Shown here: positions 23,311 to 31,661 of the stretch, one piece after another
How the letters are laid out: every line of letters starts with the position of its first letter
How positions within the stretch are numbered: position 1 is the first letter of the stretch
Translations under genes and position numbers: made by a program
The notes under the pieces: generated by a model
Database searches by the model: none
What the model was told of the DNA's origin: nothing
Seen by the model: the letters and a program-made list of their open reading frames with translations, nothing else
Origin: a bacterium
GTDB taxonomy: Bacteria > Hydrothermota > Tepidihabitantia > SM23-42 > JAOAFX01
Assembly (NCBI GenBank): GCA_036382775.1
Contig: DASVHD010000013.1
Coordinates: 1-39,285 of the forward strand
DNA length: 39,285 nucleotides
Reading direction: 5' to 3'

Positions 23311-23350
23311 TTAAGCCGTAAGGCTTTTATAAAACTCTTACGAGTTAAAT
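23311..23350. repeat. Second double-hairpin element; low-complexity tail to 23550
   Basis: TTAAGCCGTAAGGCTT, then TTAT, is followed by an inverted half that on the other strand reads AACTCGTAAGAGTT. Both halves fold with loop GTAA, and their stems (AAGCC/GGCTT and AACTC/GAGTT) differ by paired substitutions. The rest of the gap, about 23351-23550, is strongly pyrimidine-rich (many ATCCCC/ATCCTC words) with no gene or promoter visible. Confidence 0.6.
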
Positions 23351-23550
23351 CCTTTTTCTCCTGATACTCCGATACCCCATATCCCCTTATCCCCAATTCT
23401 TTTCATCCATGCAGCCCCGCATCCACTCATCTCCTCTATCTTTTAATTATCGAATCCCTGCTTCTCTTCCGTAATTTTATCCACAAATCCCCTTACCCCC
23501 ATGCTTTTTCATATCCTCCAATCCTCATAACCTCACATCTTCCTTCCTTA

Positions 23551-26500
23551 TCACCGCCAGTCACCGAGCAGGACGAAGGGCGCCCAGAAAAAGGGGTGCG
23601 CGTACCGGGGATCTTTAAGGAGCGAGACCTGGGCAGCGCGCAGGGCGCCGGTCTTGCTGTTCTTCTTAAAATTCCTGTAATAACGCTGCATAAAAGCCTG
23701 GGTTGACGGGTCGCAGACCGGCCACAGCGACGCGACGATCGACGGCGATCCCGCAACGCTGAACGCGTATGACAAGGCCGAAACTTCGCGGCCAGGGTCC
23801 TTTTCGCCCAGGGCGGTTTCGCATGCCGACAACACGACCAGGTCCATCTTATCCCAGGCTACACCGAATATCTCGTTCATTGCCCAGCGGCCGTCCGCCT
23901 TGCCGCTGGGCGCAAGCAGGATATAGGATTCGTCCGGAGCCCGCTCGTTCAGGATGGCGTGGGTCGCACAGTGCAGGATGTTGTACTGTCCAGACAGCGC
24001 GGCGGCGCGCTCCTCGGTCGCCTCGCCTTTCGTGAACACGGCGGAGCGCGGAAAGATCGGTTTGATCATTTCCACTTCTTTGTCTGCTGAGGGCAGACTG
24101 CCGTCCGGGTCGGCAAATCCGAGCAGGGACGTCGGTTTAACCGACTTCTGATTTTCGGATGCAATATCAATGAGCTCGGCCGAGGAGAGGTATGAAACGT
24201 TCTTGTCTTCAATGAAGAACCTGAAGCCCGTGCTGGATTCGTAGCCGAGCGCGTGGAACGGCAGGTAGGTCAGCAGTCCCGTGGGGATGATAATCACATC
24301 GCTGACACCAGCTAATTCCTGGATCACCGGAGCGATTAGGATATCATATAGACCAATGCAGACTTTTTTCAGGGGAAGGACGCTCTCCCGATAATGGGCA
24401 GTGCCGTCGTCCTGCCACGTGGTGATCGTATCGAGCGCGATGCCCTGAGCGGTCATGACCGATGCTTCCTCCATAACGGCGCGGAATTTTCTGACTAGCG
24501 CGTAGACACTGTCGCGTTCTGTCGCGACCGACCAGGTTTTGAAAGCATCCTTCGTGATCATAAAAATATACAGGTTATCTATTGCCGGGTAGTATTCAAC
24601 CAGCCCGGCTCCCTTGGGCAGGAGCTTCTGCACTTTCGCGAGCTGGCCCGGGGTTATTTTGATGAGGGCTTCGTAGTCCGGGTTAAGCTGGCGGATCTTG
24701 TTTTCCAGGGAAAGGAACTCGGCCTTGGTCCCGGCAATGACCGATGAGATGTTGATGATCCGTTCAGTATCCTGCAATTGAGGCTCTTGGCGGAGTTCCA
24801 GGGCCAGCTGCTTTTCTTGTTCAAAGAGTTTCTTTTCCGTGTCACCGGCTTTTCTAAGTGTCGCGGCCAGGGCAGTATCGCTGGGCGAGATACGATCGAT
24901 ATCGAACGCGTCACGCAGGTTCTTTGATTGGCTCTGCTCGACATAAGCGAAGGCATCGGTATCGCGACCGAGTTCCATCAGCAGGTCAATGATTTCGGCG
25001 TAGCGGTCGATATTAGCGGCCGTGAACGAGGCGGCAAGATCGCCACTATTCACTCCGGTGCGCAGCGATTCAAAGATCTCGATCGATTCTTTAAAACAGG
25101 CCAGGGCCTGCTCCGGTTCGTTCAGGCGCCGGTGCGTGATACCCAGCAGGCACAGCGCGTTGCCGAGCGAATAGCGGTCACCGGCGGCACGAAAAGTATT
25201 GATCGCGGATTCGTACTCCTGCTGCGCTGTTCTCGGGTCTCCGGCGCCGGCGTCCAGGTATCCACTGACGACGCGTGCCGATGCCTCAAGCAGGGAGAGA
25301 CCATAGACGCTGGCCGTATCAATCGCGGTACTGATCTCATCTTGCGCGTCACGCGTCTTTCCCATGAGCTGAGACGCGACGGCAAGATTGACGTGCGCGC
25401 TAACTTCGGTCGCAGGGTCGATCCTTTCCGGTTCCACCTGCAGGGCGGCCTCATAATTCTGGCGCGCGATTTGAACCTGGGCAGTATCTATATCTTTATC
25501 GCGGTCTTTGCCCGCGACCGCTTTGAAAAGGGCGAGGTTGCCGAGCGAGATCATGAGCCTGCGCGCGAGCATTGGTTGTCCTTCGTGATTTCCGACTGCG
25601 TCCGCGGCCTTTAAGTAGCTGGCGCGAGCATTTACTGAGTCACCCAGGAGATAATAAATATTGCCGGCGCTGCCGTTCACGCAAGCCGTGAAATATTCGT
25701 TGTTTTTGAATCCACCCGCTTTCGCGGCCTGATCCAGCCAGCTTAATGCCATATCGTATTTGCCTGAAAACTCATTTACTGATGATCGCAGCAGGGATAT
25801 GACCGCGGCAGTCCAGGGGCCGGCGTTCATTGTATGAGGTTCCATATCAGTCTGCCTGAGCAGGCTTTCCGCGGCATTGAACTGGCCCAGCTCTATACGC
25901 TGCGCCGTTTCGAGTATTGTCCAGCGCCCGATTTGTTCCTGATCGCGCGATAACCAGTTCTTCCATAGACCTGCGTAACCGGCGATTTCGTCAATTGCGG
26001 TCATGGACCAGCCTGTTGGCACGACCTCGAGGTAATTGAACCTTGCCCTGACCGCGATCCTGGGCATGAGGAGGTTTCCGCTGATCAGGTATTTTGGGAA
26101 CGGCTTGCCTATTCTGTCTTCATATATCGCAGCGCCCAGTTTTCCGCCGGCGGTCACGGTGAAAGCGCGGTCGCCAAACCCGATGCAGTCGTATTTTATC
26201 AGGGCGGCAAGTTCGGGTTTTTTGTATTCGTAGGCGGGGGTAAGGATGTTATGTAATTCCTGCTTTTGTTTATCCGTGATGCCGCGGTAGGTCCGGCCCT
26301 TGAATATTTCCTGGAATCCGTTATACGAGATGATCAGGCTGTCTCTGCGCTGCAGTTCGTTGTACGCTGCTGCCAGCTGGTTGAAAATTGTAAAATATTC
26401 GGGCAGTCTATTAGGCTCTTGCGTTTGCCCAAGAGCAAGCTTTAACCGGCTAACGGCTAATTCGTATTGGCGGTTCGCCAGGCTGCGTTCAAGATCAGCC

Positions 26501-28545
26501 CAGCCCAGGTTGGCATAGCCCTTCATTTCCGAATAATAGTTAAGGCTCCAGTCATCAGCGCCGATCATCTCGCCTGTCCTATAAACCGCATCGAAGTATG
26601 ACAGCAGTCCATTGAACCGTGACCGTGTTAGCAGGCTTTCCGCGCTTTCCGCGACATGAATACCGGACCGGCCCAGGTTAGAGTCCAGCATTATCCTGAT
26701 CCCGGCGAGCTCATCTCCATGCGGGTCTTCGAGCAGGGCCGCGGTCTCGCAGCACCCTTCGAATATGGAACTGGCTTCCTCATAATAAGCTTCCGCGTCG
26801 TTCGCGAGCCTGTCCGCCGTGAACAGTATATTCCTGATCGTGAACAACGGAGGCAGACCGGTGCGGTTAATGACCGGTTTGAATTCTTTAAAATACCCGG
26901 CTGGTTCGTATGGATCTTCTAACGCCGCGTCAAGCGCGGTCATAGCAAGGGACGTGTCGCCGCCAGCCAGAGCAAGGAAATAGGCTTTCCAAAAATAGGC
27001 TTCAGCCTCCCGGGTACTGGGGTTGTCAGACCATTTTTCGTTCAGGCCGAGTTCCAGATTGACCCGCGCCTGCGCGAGCGTGTCACCTAATCGCGTAAAA
27101 TTTTCCAGTGCGTTTTCCAAATCTGACCGGTTGATGGTTTTCAATGCGGCTTTTGACCATTCGCCGTTGCTACCGGCGATCGAATCGGCGATAGCTTTGC
27201 CACCCTTGGTTTCTATCATAAGTTTGTAAAAGGTTTCGATATTTTGCCAGTCATGGTCATTCATGGCGTTTTTCAGTCCCTGCCCGAGATATTGAGCGCT
27301 GATGTTCGGCTTTTTCCGATCAGTATAGATCTGGGCGATCTGCATCAGCGCTTTTGAGCGGAAAACCGAAGGTTTCCCCGGTAGGTCAATCAGGGTTTTC
27401 TCAAGCAACTCAAGGCGCTGGCTCTGGGAAAGTTCGAACAGCTGCTCGGTTGCCAGGACATATGTAAGATCCGCGATAAATTGGACGCGGTCATCCGGAA
27501 ACTGACTGGCAATGCCGTCGGTCGCGTCGATGATCATCTGGACAATACCGGCATCTTTTACTTTTTTGGTGTCCTGCCCTTGTTTTAGCAGGTTTACCCA
27601 GGCATCAAGGACGCCATGGGTATAGTTAAGCATGTTATTCTTGATCATATATACAAGCATGCGGCCAAACTCGTCATGGATAACGCGATTTGCCGGATCT
27701 CGCCGGATAAGTATGTTCGCTTTTGTGAACCGCGCCGTGACCTCTTCATACGGCAAGTTTGCTCGCGAAAGATATTCGACCGACTTATTTATTTCAGCGA
27801 CTGCCTGGTCCAGACTTTCCTGCTCGGCATACGCGAAGCTGATAAGGAAATACACGCGGCCCAGGTTGCGGTCGCTAAGCGATCCGCTTTGCGCACTGTG
27901 CGCGTAAATCGAGTCCAAACGGGCGGTGATCTCAGATAGATCTCCTATAGTGGTCATGAGCGGGATCAGGTTTTCAGCTTGGGGTGTTATCATTGAATCC
28001 AGCTCAACTGTTTCTTTAAGCGCTTCAACGGTCTTATCGACCGCCGGCGGCTTTCTGCCCAGAGCGTTTTGCACGGTCGCCTGACTCATCAGGTTGGCGA
28101 TGATCCCTTCGGGATAATCGTATTTATAACAAACTGAACACGACTTGGCGAAGAAATAAAGGGACGGTTCAGGAAAATTTGATTGGGCAAGGACCATTGC
28201 CAGGCCGTTACAGAAATCGGCTGTGACTTTATCCAACAAACGTGGGCTGCAGATCGGTGCGTAGTGGAATTTTAAGGAATCTAAAAGCAGTGACAAACGG
28301 CTGGAACTGACCAGCGACGGGCAGCTGTCGATAATGGCCTGCCACTCGTCTTGTTCGACCGCGTTGATGACCATGCTGGTGAGGCTCGTGTCAGGCAGGA
28401 TGCTGCTGGTCAACGTGTCTAGGCTAATGTCTTCGATGCCCGAGCCTTCGCTATCGAAGTCAAAGCCAGCGAATAATAGACCGCTGCTAAACAAAAAGAG
28501 AAATAATAATGATATGAACCGCGTCCGTGTGTTTTTCCATAACAT
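23551..28545 (-). CDS. Very large exported TPR-CHAT caspase-like protease
   Basis: A 1,664-residue protein. A signal peptide (about residues 8-27, FISLLFLFLFSSGLLFAG) opens it. More than 1,200 residues of helical repeats follow, including clear TPRs such as 'AQQEYESAINTFRAAGDRYSLG' region and 'EQALACFKESIEIFESL'. A coiled stretch near 'LRKAGDTEKKLFEQEKQLAL' comes next. The last ~330 residues are a CHAT domain with the histidine motif LHCATHA and the cysteine motif LSACETALG, followed by 'IVASLWPVCD' and 'HPFFWAPFVLLGDW'; the His-Cys dyad of this caspase/separase-like family is intact. An exported form is likely, with the repeats restraining or targeting the protease. ATG 28545 is preferred over 28551 because the latter abuts the -10 box. 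No substrate gene is adjacent. Confidence 0.88.
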   Translation of the reverse strand: MLWKNTRTRFISLLFLFLFSSGLLFAGFDFDSEGSGIEDISLDTLTSSILPDTSLTSMVINAVEQDEWQAIIDSCPSLVSSSRLSLLLDSLKFHYAPICSPRLLDKVTADFCNGLAMVLAQSNFPEPSLYFFAKSCSVCYKYDYPEGIIANLMSQATVQNALGRKPPAVDKTVEALKETVELDSMITPQAENLIPLMTTIGDLSEITARLDSIYAHSAQSGSLSDRNLGRVYFLISFAYAEQESLDQAVAEINKSVEYLSRANLPYEEVTARFTKANILIRRDPANRVIHDEFGRMLVYMIKNNMLNYTHGVLDAWVNLLKQGQDTKKVKDAGIVQMIIDATDGIASQFPDDRVQFIADLTYVLATEQLFELSQSQRLELLEKTLIDLPGKPSVFRSKALMQIAQIYTDRKKPNISAQYLGQGLKNAMNDHDWQNIETFYKLMIETKGGKAIADSIAGSNGEWSKAALKTINRSDLENALENFTRLGDTLAQARVNLELGLNEKWSDNPSTREAEAYFWKAYFLALAGGDTSLAMTALDAALEDPYEPAGYFKEFKPVINRTGLPPLFTIRNILFTADRLANDAEAYYEEASSIFEGCCETAALLEDPHGDELAGIRIMLDSNLGRSGIHVAESAESLLTRSRFNGLLSYFDAVYRTGEMIGADDWSLNYYSEMKGYANLGWADLERSLANRQYELAVSRLKLALGQTQEPNRLPEYFTIFNQLAAAYNELQRRDSLIISYNGFQEIFKGRTYRGITDKQKQELHNILTPAYEYKKPELAALIKYDCIGFGDRAFTVTAGGKLGAAIYEDRIGKPFPKYLISGNLLMPRIAVRARFNYLEVVPTGWSMTAIDEIAGYAGLWKNWLSRDQEQIGRWTILETAQRIELGQFNAAESLLRQTDMEPHTMNAGPWTAAVISLLRSSVNEFSGKYDMALSWLDQAAKAGGFKNNEYFTACVNGSAGNIYYLLGDSVNARASYLKAADAVGNHEGQPMLARRLMISLGNLALFKAVAGKDRDKDIDTAQVQIARQNYEAALQVEPERIDPATEVSAHVNLAVASQLMGKTRDAQDEISTAIDTASVYGLSLLEASARVVSGYLDAGAGDPRTAQQEYESAINTFRAAGDRYSLGNALCLLGITHRRLNEPEQALACFKESIEIFESLRTGVNSGDLAASFTAANIDRYAEIIDLLMELGRDTDAFAYVEQSQSKNLRDAFDIDRISPSDTALAATLRKAGDTEKKLFEQEKQLALELRQEPQLQDTERIINISSVIAGTKAEFLSLENKIRQLNPDYEALIKITPGQLAKVQKLLPKGAGLVEYYPAIDNLYIFMITKDAFKTWSVATERDSVYALVRKFRAVMEEASVMTAQGIALDTITTWQDDGTAHYRESVLPLKKVCIGLYDILIAPVIQELAGVSDVIIIPTGLLTYLPFHALGYESSTGFRFFIEDKNVSYLSSAELIDIASENQKSVKPTSLLGFADPDGSLPSADKEVEMIKPIFPRSAVFTKGEATEERAAALSGQYNILHCATHAILNERAPDESYILLAPSGKADGRWAMNEIFGVAWDKMDLVVLSACETALGEKDPGREVSALSYAFSVAGSPSIVASLWPVCDPSTQAFMQRYYRNFKKNSKTGALRAAQVSLLKDPRYAHPFFWAPFVLLGDWR

Positions 28546-28551
28546 ATCCAT

Positions 28552-28579
28552 ATAATATAAAAGGCGGACAATAAATCAA
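28552..28579 (-). promoter_or_regulatory. Candidate promoter of the CHAT gene
   Basis: Minus-strand TTGATT (28574-28579), 16-bp spacer, TATTAT (28552-28557). It directly abuts the ATG at 28551 and lies 6 nt from the ATG at 28545, so a leaderless start at 28545 is predicted. The -10 is one mismatch from consensus. Confidence 0.5.
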
Positions 28580-28626
28580 TACCTTTTTATCATCTTGCTA
28601 AACGAGCCGCGCTGCCAAGTATTCTA

Positions 28627-28662
28627 TTGACACGTATCACGTTTTGTATAATATGTGTTATG
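28627..28662 (+). promoter_or_regulatory. nikR promoter with NikR-like operator
   Basis: TTGACA (28627-28632) and TATAAT (28647-28652) are perfect but only 14 bp apart. Overlapping them is an imperfect inverted repeat, GTATCAC (28634-28640) and GTGTTAT (28655-28661). Its inner 6-mers are 16 bp apart, the same geometry as the GTATGA-N16-TCATAC operator of E. coli NikR. Autoregulation by nickel-NikR is inferred. The ATG at 28660 is 7 nt past the -10. Confidence 0.55.
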
Positions 28663-29118
28663 ATTTCTAGAAAGGTAGCACGAAAGCATGGAGTTAATAG
28701 ACCCGGCGCGATAAGGTTCGGCGTTTCTATGGGCCGGGAATTGCTCGTTCAATTCGACGCGCTGATCCGCGAACTCGGTTTGCCCAATCGCTCCGAAGCG
28801 ATCCGCCATCTGATCCGGGAGCGGTTGGTCCAACAGGAATGGCAGGTCCCAAACGCCGAGACGATCGGCACGGTGACCATCGTCTACAACCATGAGGTCA
28901 GGGAACTGACCGAGCGCCTGACCGAATTGCAGCACCAGCACCACAAACAGATAATATCGACCATGCATATCCACCTTGACCAGCACAACTGCCTGGAGAT
29001 CCTGGCGATCAAGGGAAAGGGCACTGAGGTAAAGCGGATCGCCGACCGGCTGTTGGGCACCAAGGGGATAAAACTCGGCAAGCTGACCATGACCACGACC
29101 GGCAAGCAGGTGCCTTGA
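28660..29118 (+). CDS. nikR: Nickel-responsive regulator NikR
   Basis: A 152-residue ribbon-helix-helix/ACT repressor. The DNA-binding ribbon is 'AIRFGVSMGRELLVQFDALI', followed by 'LPNRSEAIRHLIRE'. The nickel site residues are all present: the histidine in QHQHHK that corresponds to H76 of E. coli NikR, then HIHLDQHNC supplying H87, H89 and C95 at the correct spacing. The start ATG 28660 is set by the promoter; an upstream in-frame TTG would lie in the -35 box. The N-terminal ~20 residues are basic and longer than in E. coli (133 aa). It heads the nickel transporter operon, and the next gene begins 9 bp after its stop. Confidence 0.95.
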   Translation: MISRKVARKHGVNRPGAIRFGVSMGRELLVQFDALIRELGLPNRSEAIRHLIRERLVQQEWQVPNAETIGTVTIVYNHEVRELTERLTELQHQHHKQIISTMHIHLDQHNCLEILAIKGKGTEVKRIADRLLGTKGIKLGKLTMTTTGKQVP

Positions 29119-29127
29119 TGTGTTAAT

Positions 29128-29784
29128 ATGCATATTCCCGATGGTTTTTTAAGCGCTCAGACCTGGATACCGGCCTGGATCGTCTCTTTGGCGGGCATCG
29201 GATACTCGCTTAAAAGGGCGACGCGTGTCGTCAAAGACCGGTTGATACCGCTCATGGGCGTGATGGCGGCTTTCATCTTTGCGGCGCAAATGCTTAATTT
29301 CCCCGTGATGACCGGGACGTCCGGACACCTGCTGGGCGGCGTCCTGGCTGCGGTTTTGCTCGGGCCTTACGCCGGCGCGGTCGTCATTACGGTGGTCCTG
29401 ATCGTTCAATGTTTGGTCTTTCAGGATGGCGGTCTTACCGCGCTGGGCGCTAATATTTTGAACATGGGATTGATCGGCACGATCGCGGCTTATTATGTAT
29501 TTAAACTCCTGCTTATGATTATTGGCAAGCAGGGATTACTGGCCGCCGTAGCGGTCGCTGCCTGGTTATCGGTCGTGCTTGCCTCGGCCGCCTGTGCCTT
29601 GGAGCTTGCGATATCCGGAACATCACCGATCGCCATCGCCCTGCCCGCGATGACGGGCGTCCACGCGCTCATCGGCCTTGGTGAAGCGGTGATCACGGTT
29701 TTGATCGTGGGTTTCGTTCTCAGGACGCGGCCCGATCTGCTTTATGGCATGAATCCCAGACCCGCGGAGGCAGACAACGGATAA
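29128..29784 (+). CDS. nikM: ECF nickel transporter substrate-binding membrane protein NikM (CbiM family)
   Basis: A 218-residue membrane protein that captures Ni2+ (or Co2+) for an energy-coupling-factor transporter. It begins MHIPDGFLS, whose second-residue histidine and free N-terminus coordinate the metal in this family. About six hydrophobic helices follow, with 'MTGTSGHLLGGVLAAVLLGPYAG' in the middle, and the usual end 'RTRPDLLYG'. Nickel rather than cobalt is favoured because nikR lies directly upstream. Spacing to nikR is 9 bp, and the PDGLE gene follows. Confidence 0.93.
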   Translation: MHIPDGFLSAQTWIPAWIVSLAGIGYSLKRATRVVKDRLIPLMGVMAAFIFAAQMLNFPVMTGTSGHLLGGVLAAVLLGPYAGAVVITVVLIVQCLVFQDGGLTALGANILNMGLIGTIAAYYVFKLLLMIIGKQGLLAAVAVAAWLSVVLASAACALELAISGTSPIAIALPAMTGVHALIGLGEAVITVLIVGFVLRTRPDLLYGMNPRPAEADNG

Positions 29785-29794
29785 AAGATTCTTT

Positions 29795-30094
29795 TTGCTA
29801 TTTTTACTGGCTGCCGTCTTGCTGGCGTTGATCATATCTCCCATCGCTTCGCCGCGACCCGACGGTCTGGAAAAGGTCGCCGGGGACAAGGGCTTCATCG
29901 AGAAAGCGGATGTGAAACCCACCGTACGTTCGCCGCTACGCGATTATATCATGCCCGGGATCAAAAATGAAAAAGTTGCGACCGCGATCGCCGGAGCGCT
30001 CGGTACGCTGCTGGTATTCGGGATCGGATACGGACTGGCAGCGATACTCGGAGCAAAGCAAAGGAATAAAAAGGGCAGCAACAATGCATCATAG
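29795..30094 (+). CDS. nikN: PDGLE-domain small membrane component (NikN/CbiN-like); start uncertain
   Basis: A ~99-residue protein with an N-terminal membrane helix, then 'PRPDGLEKVAGDKGF', the PDGLE motif of NikN/CbiN-type components, and a second helix 'LGTLLVFGIGYGLAAIL'. The only conventional in-frame start is TTG 29795, which removes the basic residues before the first helix and has no ribosome site. A good GGAGG (29766-29770) instead points, six bases on, to an ACG codon at 29777 whose frame would give xDKRFFLLFLLAA, the expected N-terminus. Either a non-ATG start is used or an ATG was lost. It overlaps nikQ by 11 bp. Confidence 0.85.
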   Translation: MLFLLAAVLLALIISPIASPRPDGLEKVAGDKGFIEKADVKPTVRSPLRDYIMPGIKNEKVATAIAGALGTLLVFGIGYGLAAILGAKQRNKKGSNNAS

Positions 30095-30854
30095 CTTCCT
30101 GGACAAGCACGCCGACCTCAAAAGCATCCTGCACCGCCGGGACCCGCGGGTCAAAACCATTATTTTCATGGCTTTCATCATCTCCATTATATTTACGGAT
30201 TCCGGATCGTACTCGCTGTTCGCCGCTTATGGCGGCATGATCTTGCTTTTGATCATATTATCCCGTATCCCGCTTTTATTCCTTTTTAAACGGTCTTTGG
30301 TCGTGATCCCGTTCGTGCTCGTGATCGCAGCGTTTATTCCCTTTTTTAAAAAAGGGCACGTGATCGGCGGTTTTTCACTGGGTGTTTTGAAGCTGACCGT
30401 GACCTATGATGGTCTGATGGTTTTGTGGAACGTCTTCATAAAATCTTATTTATGCGCGTTCTGCATGATCTTGCTCACAAGCAGCACCAGGTTCACGGAT
30501 CTGCTCAAGGGCATTGAGAGACTCCATTGTCATAAACTTATCGTAATGGTTTTGTCATTCATGTACCGGTATGCTTTCGTGTTTGAGGATGAAATGGAGA
30601 TGATGCAGCAGGCAAAATTGAGCCGGACCGTCGGCGGATCGCGTTGGTTTCACTTTAAGATACTCGCCAACATGCTTGGCAGTCTGTTCGTGCGAAGCTA
30701 TGAAAGGGGGGAGGCGGTTTATCTGGCAATGTGCAGCCGCGGTTTCAATGGCGAGATCAAGACCATGGATCGGCTTAAACTATCGGGTATTGATCTCGTA
30801 TTTTTGTTGTCGATCAGCGCCGTTTTGGTTTCCTTAAGGTTGCTATTAACTTGA
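30084..30854 (+). CDS. nikQ: ECF nickel transporter transmembrane protein NikQ (CbiQ family)
   Basis: A 256-residue transmembrane coupling protein (EcfT/CbiQ). It starts MHHSFLDKHADLKSILHRRDPRVK, the usual soluble entry with 'DPR.K', then has about five membrane helices. The two coupling motifs that contact the ATPase are visible as 'AKLSRTVGG' and 'AMCSRGFNG' (A-x-x-x-R-G form). The chosen ATG 30084 lies 11 bp inside the PDGLE gene; the longer open frame to 29967 would run through that whole gene and is rejected. Confidence 0.92.
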   Translation: MHHSFLDKHADLKSILHRRDPRVKTIIFMAFIISIIFTDSGSYSLFAAYGGMILLLIILSRIPLLFLFKRSLVVIPFVLVIAAFIPFFKKGHVIGGFSLGVLKLTVTYDGLMVLWNVFIKSYLCAFCMILLTSSTRFTDLLKGIERLHCHKLIVMVLSFMYRYAFVFEDEMEMMQQAKLSRTVGGSRWFHFKILANMLGSLFVRSYERGEAVYLAMCSRGFNGEIKTMDRLKLSGIDLVFLLSISAVLVSLRLLLT

Positions 30855-30861
30855 TGACGAT

Positions 30862-31638
30862 ATGAATAATAATACTAAGGTTATCGAGATAAACGATCTA
30901 GGATTTTCATATCCGGACGGCAAAAAAGCACTGTGCGGAGTCAGTTTTCACGTCTGCAGGGGAGAGGCTTTGGGTATCGTCGGTCCTAATGGTGCGGGAA
31001 AGTCAACGCTCCTGCTCCATCTTAACGGCATCCTCATGAACCAGAAAGACAAGACAGACCAAACAGACAAGAAAGACCAGATTGGCGTTAAGATACTTGG
31101 TCTTGAAATGAAACAGGAAAACTTGCCTAAGATAAGGAGCAAGGTGGGTCTGGTCTTCCAGGACCCGGATAACCAGCTTTTCATGCCCACGGTCTTCGAA
31201 GATGTCGCGTACGGGCCATTGAACATGGGCATGACCAGGGATCACGTGTTAAATAGCGTTGAAAGGGCGCTGGAGCAGGTCGATATGGCTGGTTCTGATA
31301 AACGCTTGTCCCATCACTTGAGTTTCGGAGAGAAAAAACGCGTTTCCATTGCCACGGTGCTTTCCATGGATGCGGAGATCCTCGCCCTGGACGAACCGAC
31401 GAGCAACCTTGATCCCAAACACCGCCGCGGATTGATCGACTTTTTGAACCGCCTGACAGTGACGAAGATCATCGCGTCGCACGACCTGGATATGATCCTC
31501 GAGACCTGCCAGCGCGTTATCTTGATCGATCAGGGCCGGATCATCACCGACGGCCTGACCGAACATGTTCTGGGCGATAAAGAGCTGCTTGAACAGCATA
31601 ACCTCGAAGTGCCATACCAATTGCAGAAAAAACATTAG
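30862..31638 (+). CDS. nikO: ECF nickel transporter ATPase NikO (CbiO family)
   Basis: A 258-residue ABC ATPase powering the nickel transporter. Walker A is GPNGAGKST, the Q-loop VFQDPDNQLF, the signature LSFGEKKR (LSFGE in place of LSGGQ), Walker B EILALDEPTSNLDP, and the switch histidine IASHD. All parts for ATP hydrolysis are present. Between the Walker A helix and the next strand is an unusual hydrophilic stretch, MNQKDKTDQTDKKDQ, about ten residues longer than normal and encoded by a short-period repeat at 31038-31081. It follows nikQ by 7 bp and ends the operon. Confidence 0.95.
   Translation: MNNNTKVIEINDLGFSYPDGKKALCGVSFHVCRGEALGIVGPNGAGKSTLLLHLNGILMNQKDKTDQTDKKDQIGVKILGLEMKQENLPKIRSKVGLVFQDPDNQLFMPTVFEDVAYGPLNMGMTRDHVLNSVERALEQVDMAGSDKRLSHHLSFGEKKRVSIATVLSMDAEILALDEPTSNLDPKHRRGLIDFLNRLTVTKIIASHDLDMILETCQRVILIDQGRIITDGLTEHVLGDKELLEQHNLEVPYQLQKKH
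31038..31081 (+). repeat. Short-period GAC/AAGAC repeat inside nikO
   Basis: Imperfect repeats of AGAC(A/C)AA-type words (CCAGAAAGACAAGACAGACC, AAACAGACAAGAAAGACCAG) run in frame through nikO. The same words in the opposite orientation (GTCTTTCTGGTTTCTCTGG) occur right after the gene at 31638-31660, suggesting one minisatellite family. Confidence 0.6.
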
Positions 31639-31661
31639 TCTTTCTGGTTTCTCTGGTCTTT

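Noticed and set aside
24928-25614. 228-residue plus-strand open frame inside the CHAT gene
   Set aside because: Antisense to the helical-repeat region of a gene whose frame and domains are unambiguous; no domain of its own.
28627-28659. Upstream TTG start for nikR giving 11 more residues
   Set aside because: The TTG is the first half of the -35 box, and the extra residues lie upstream of the predicted transcript start.
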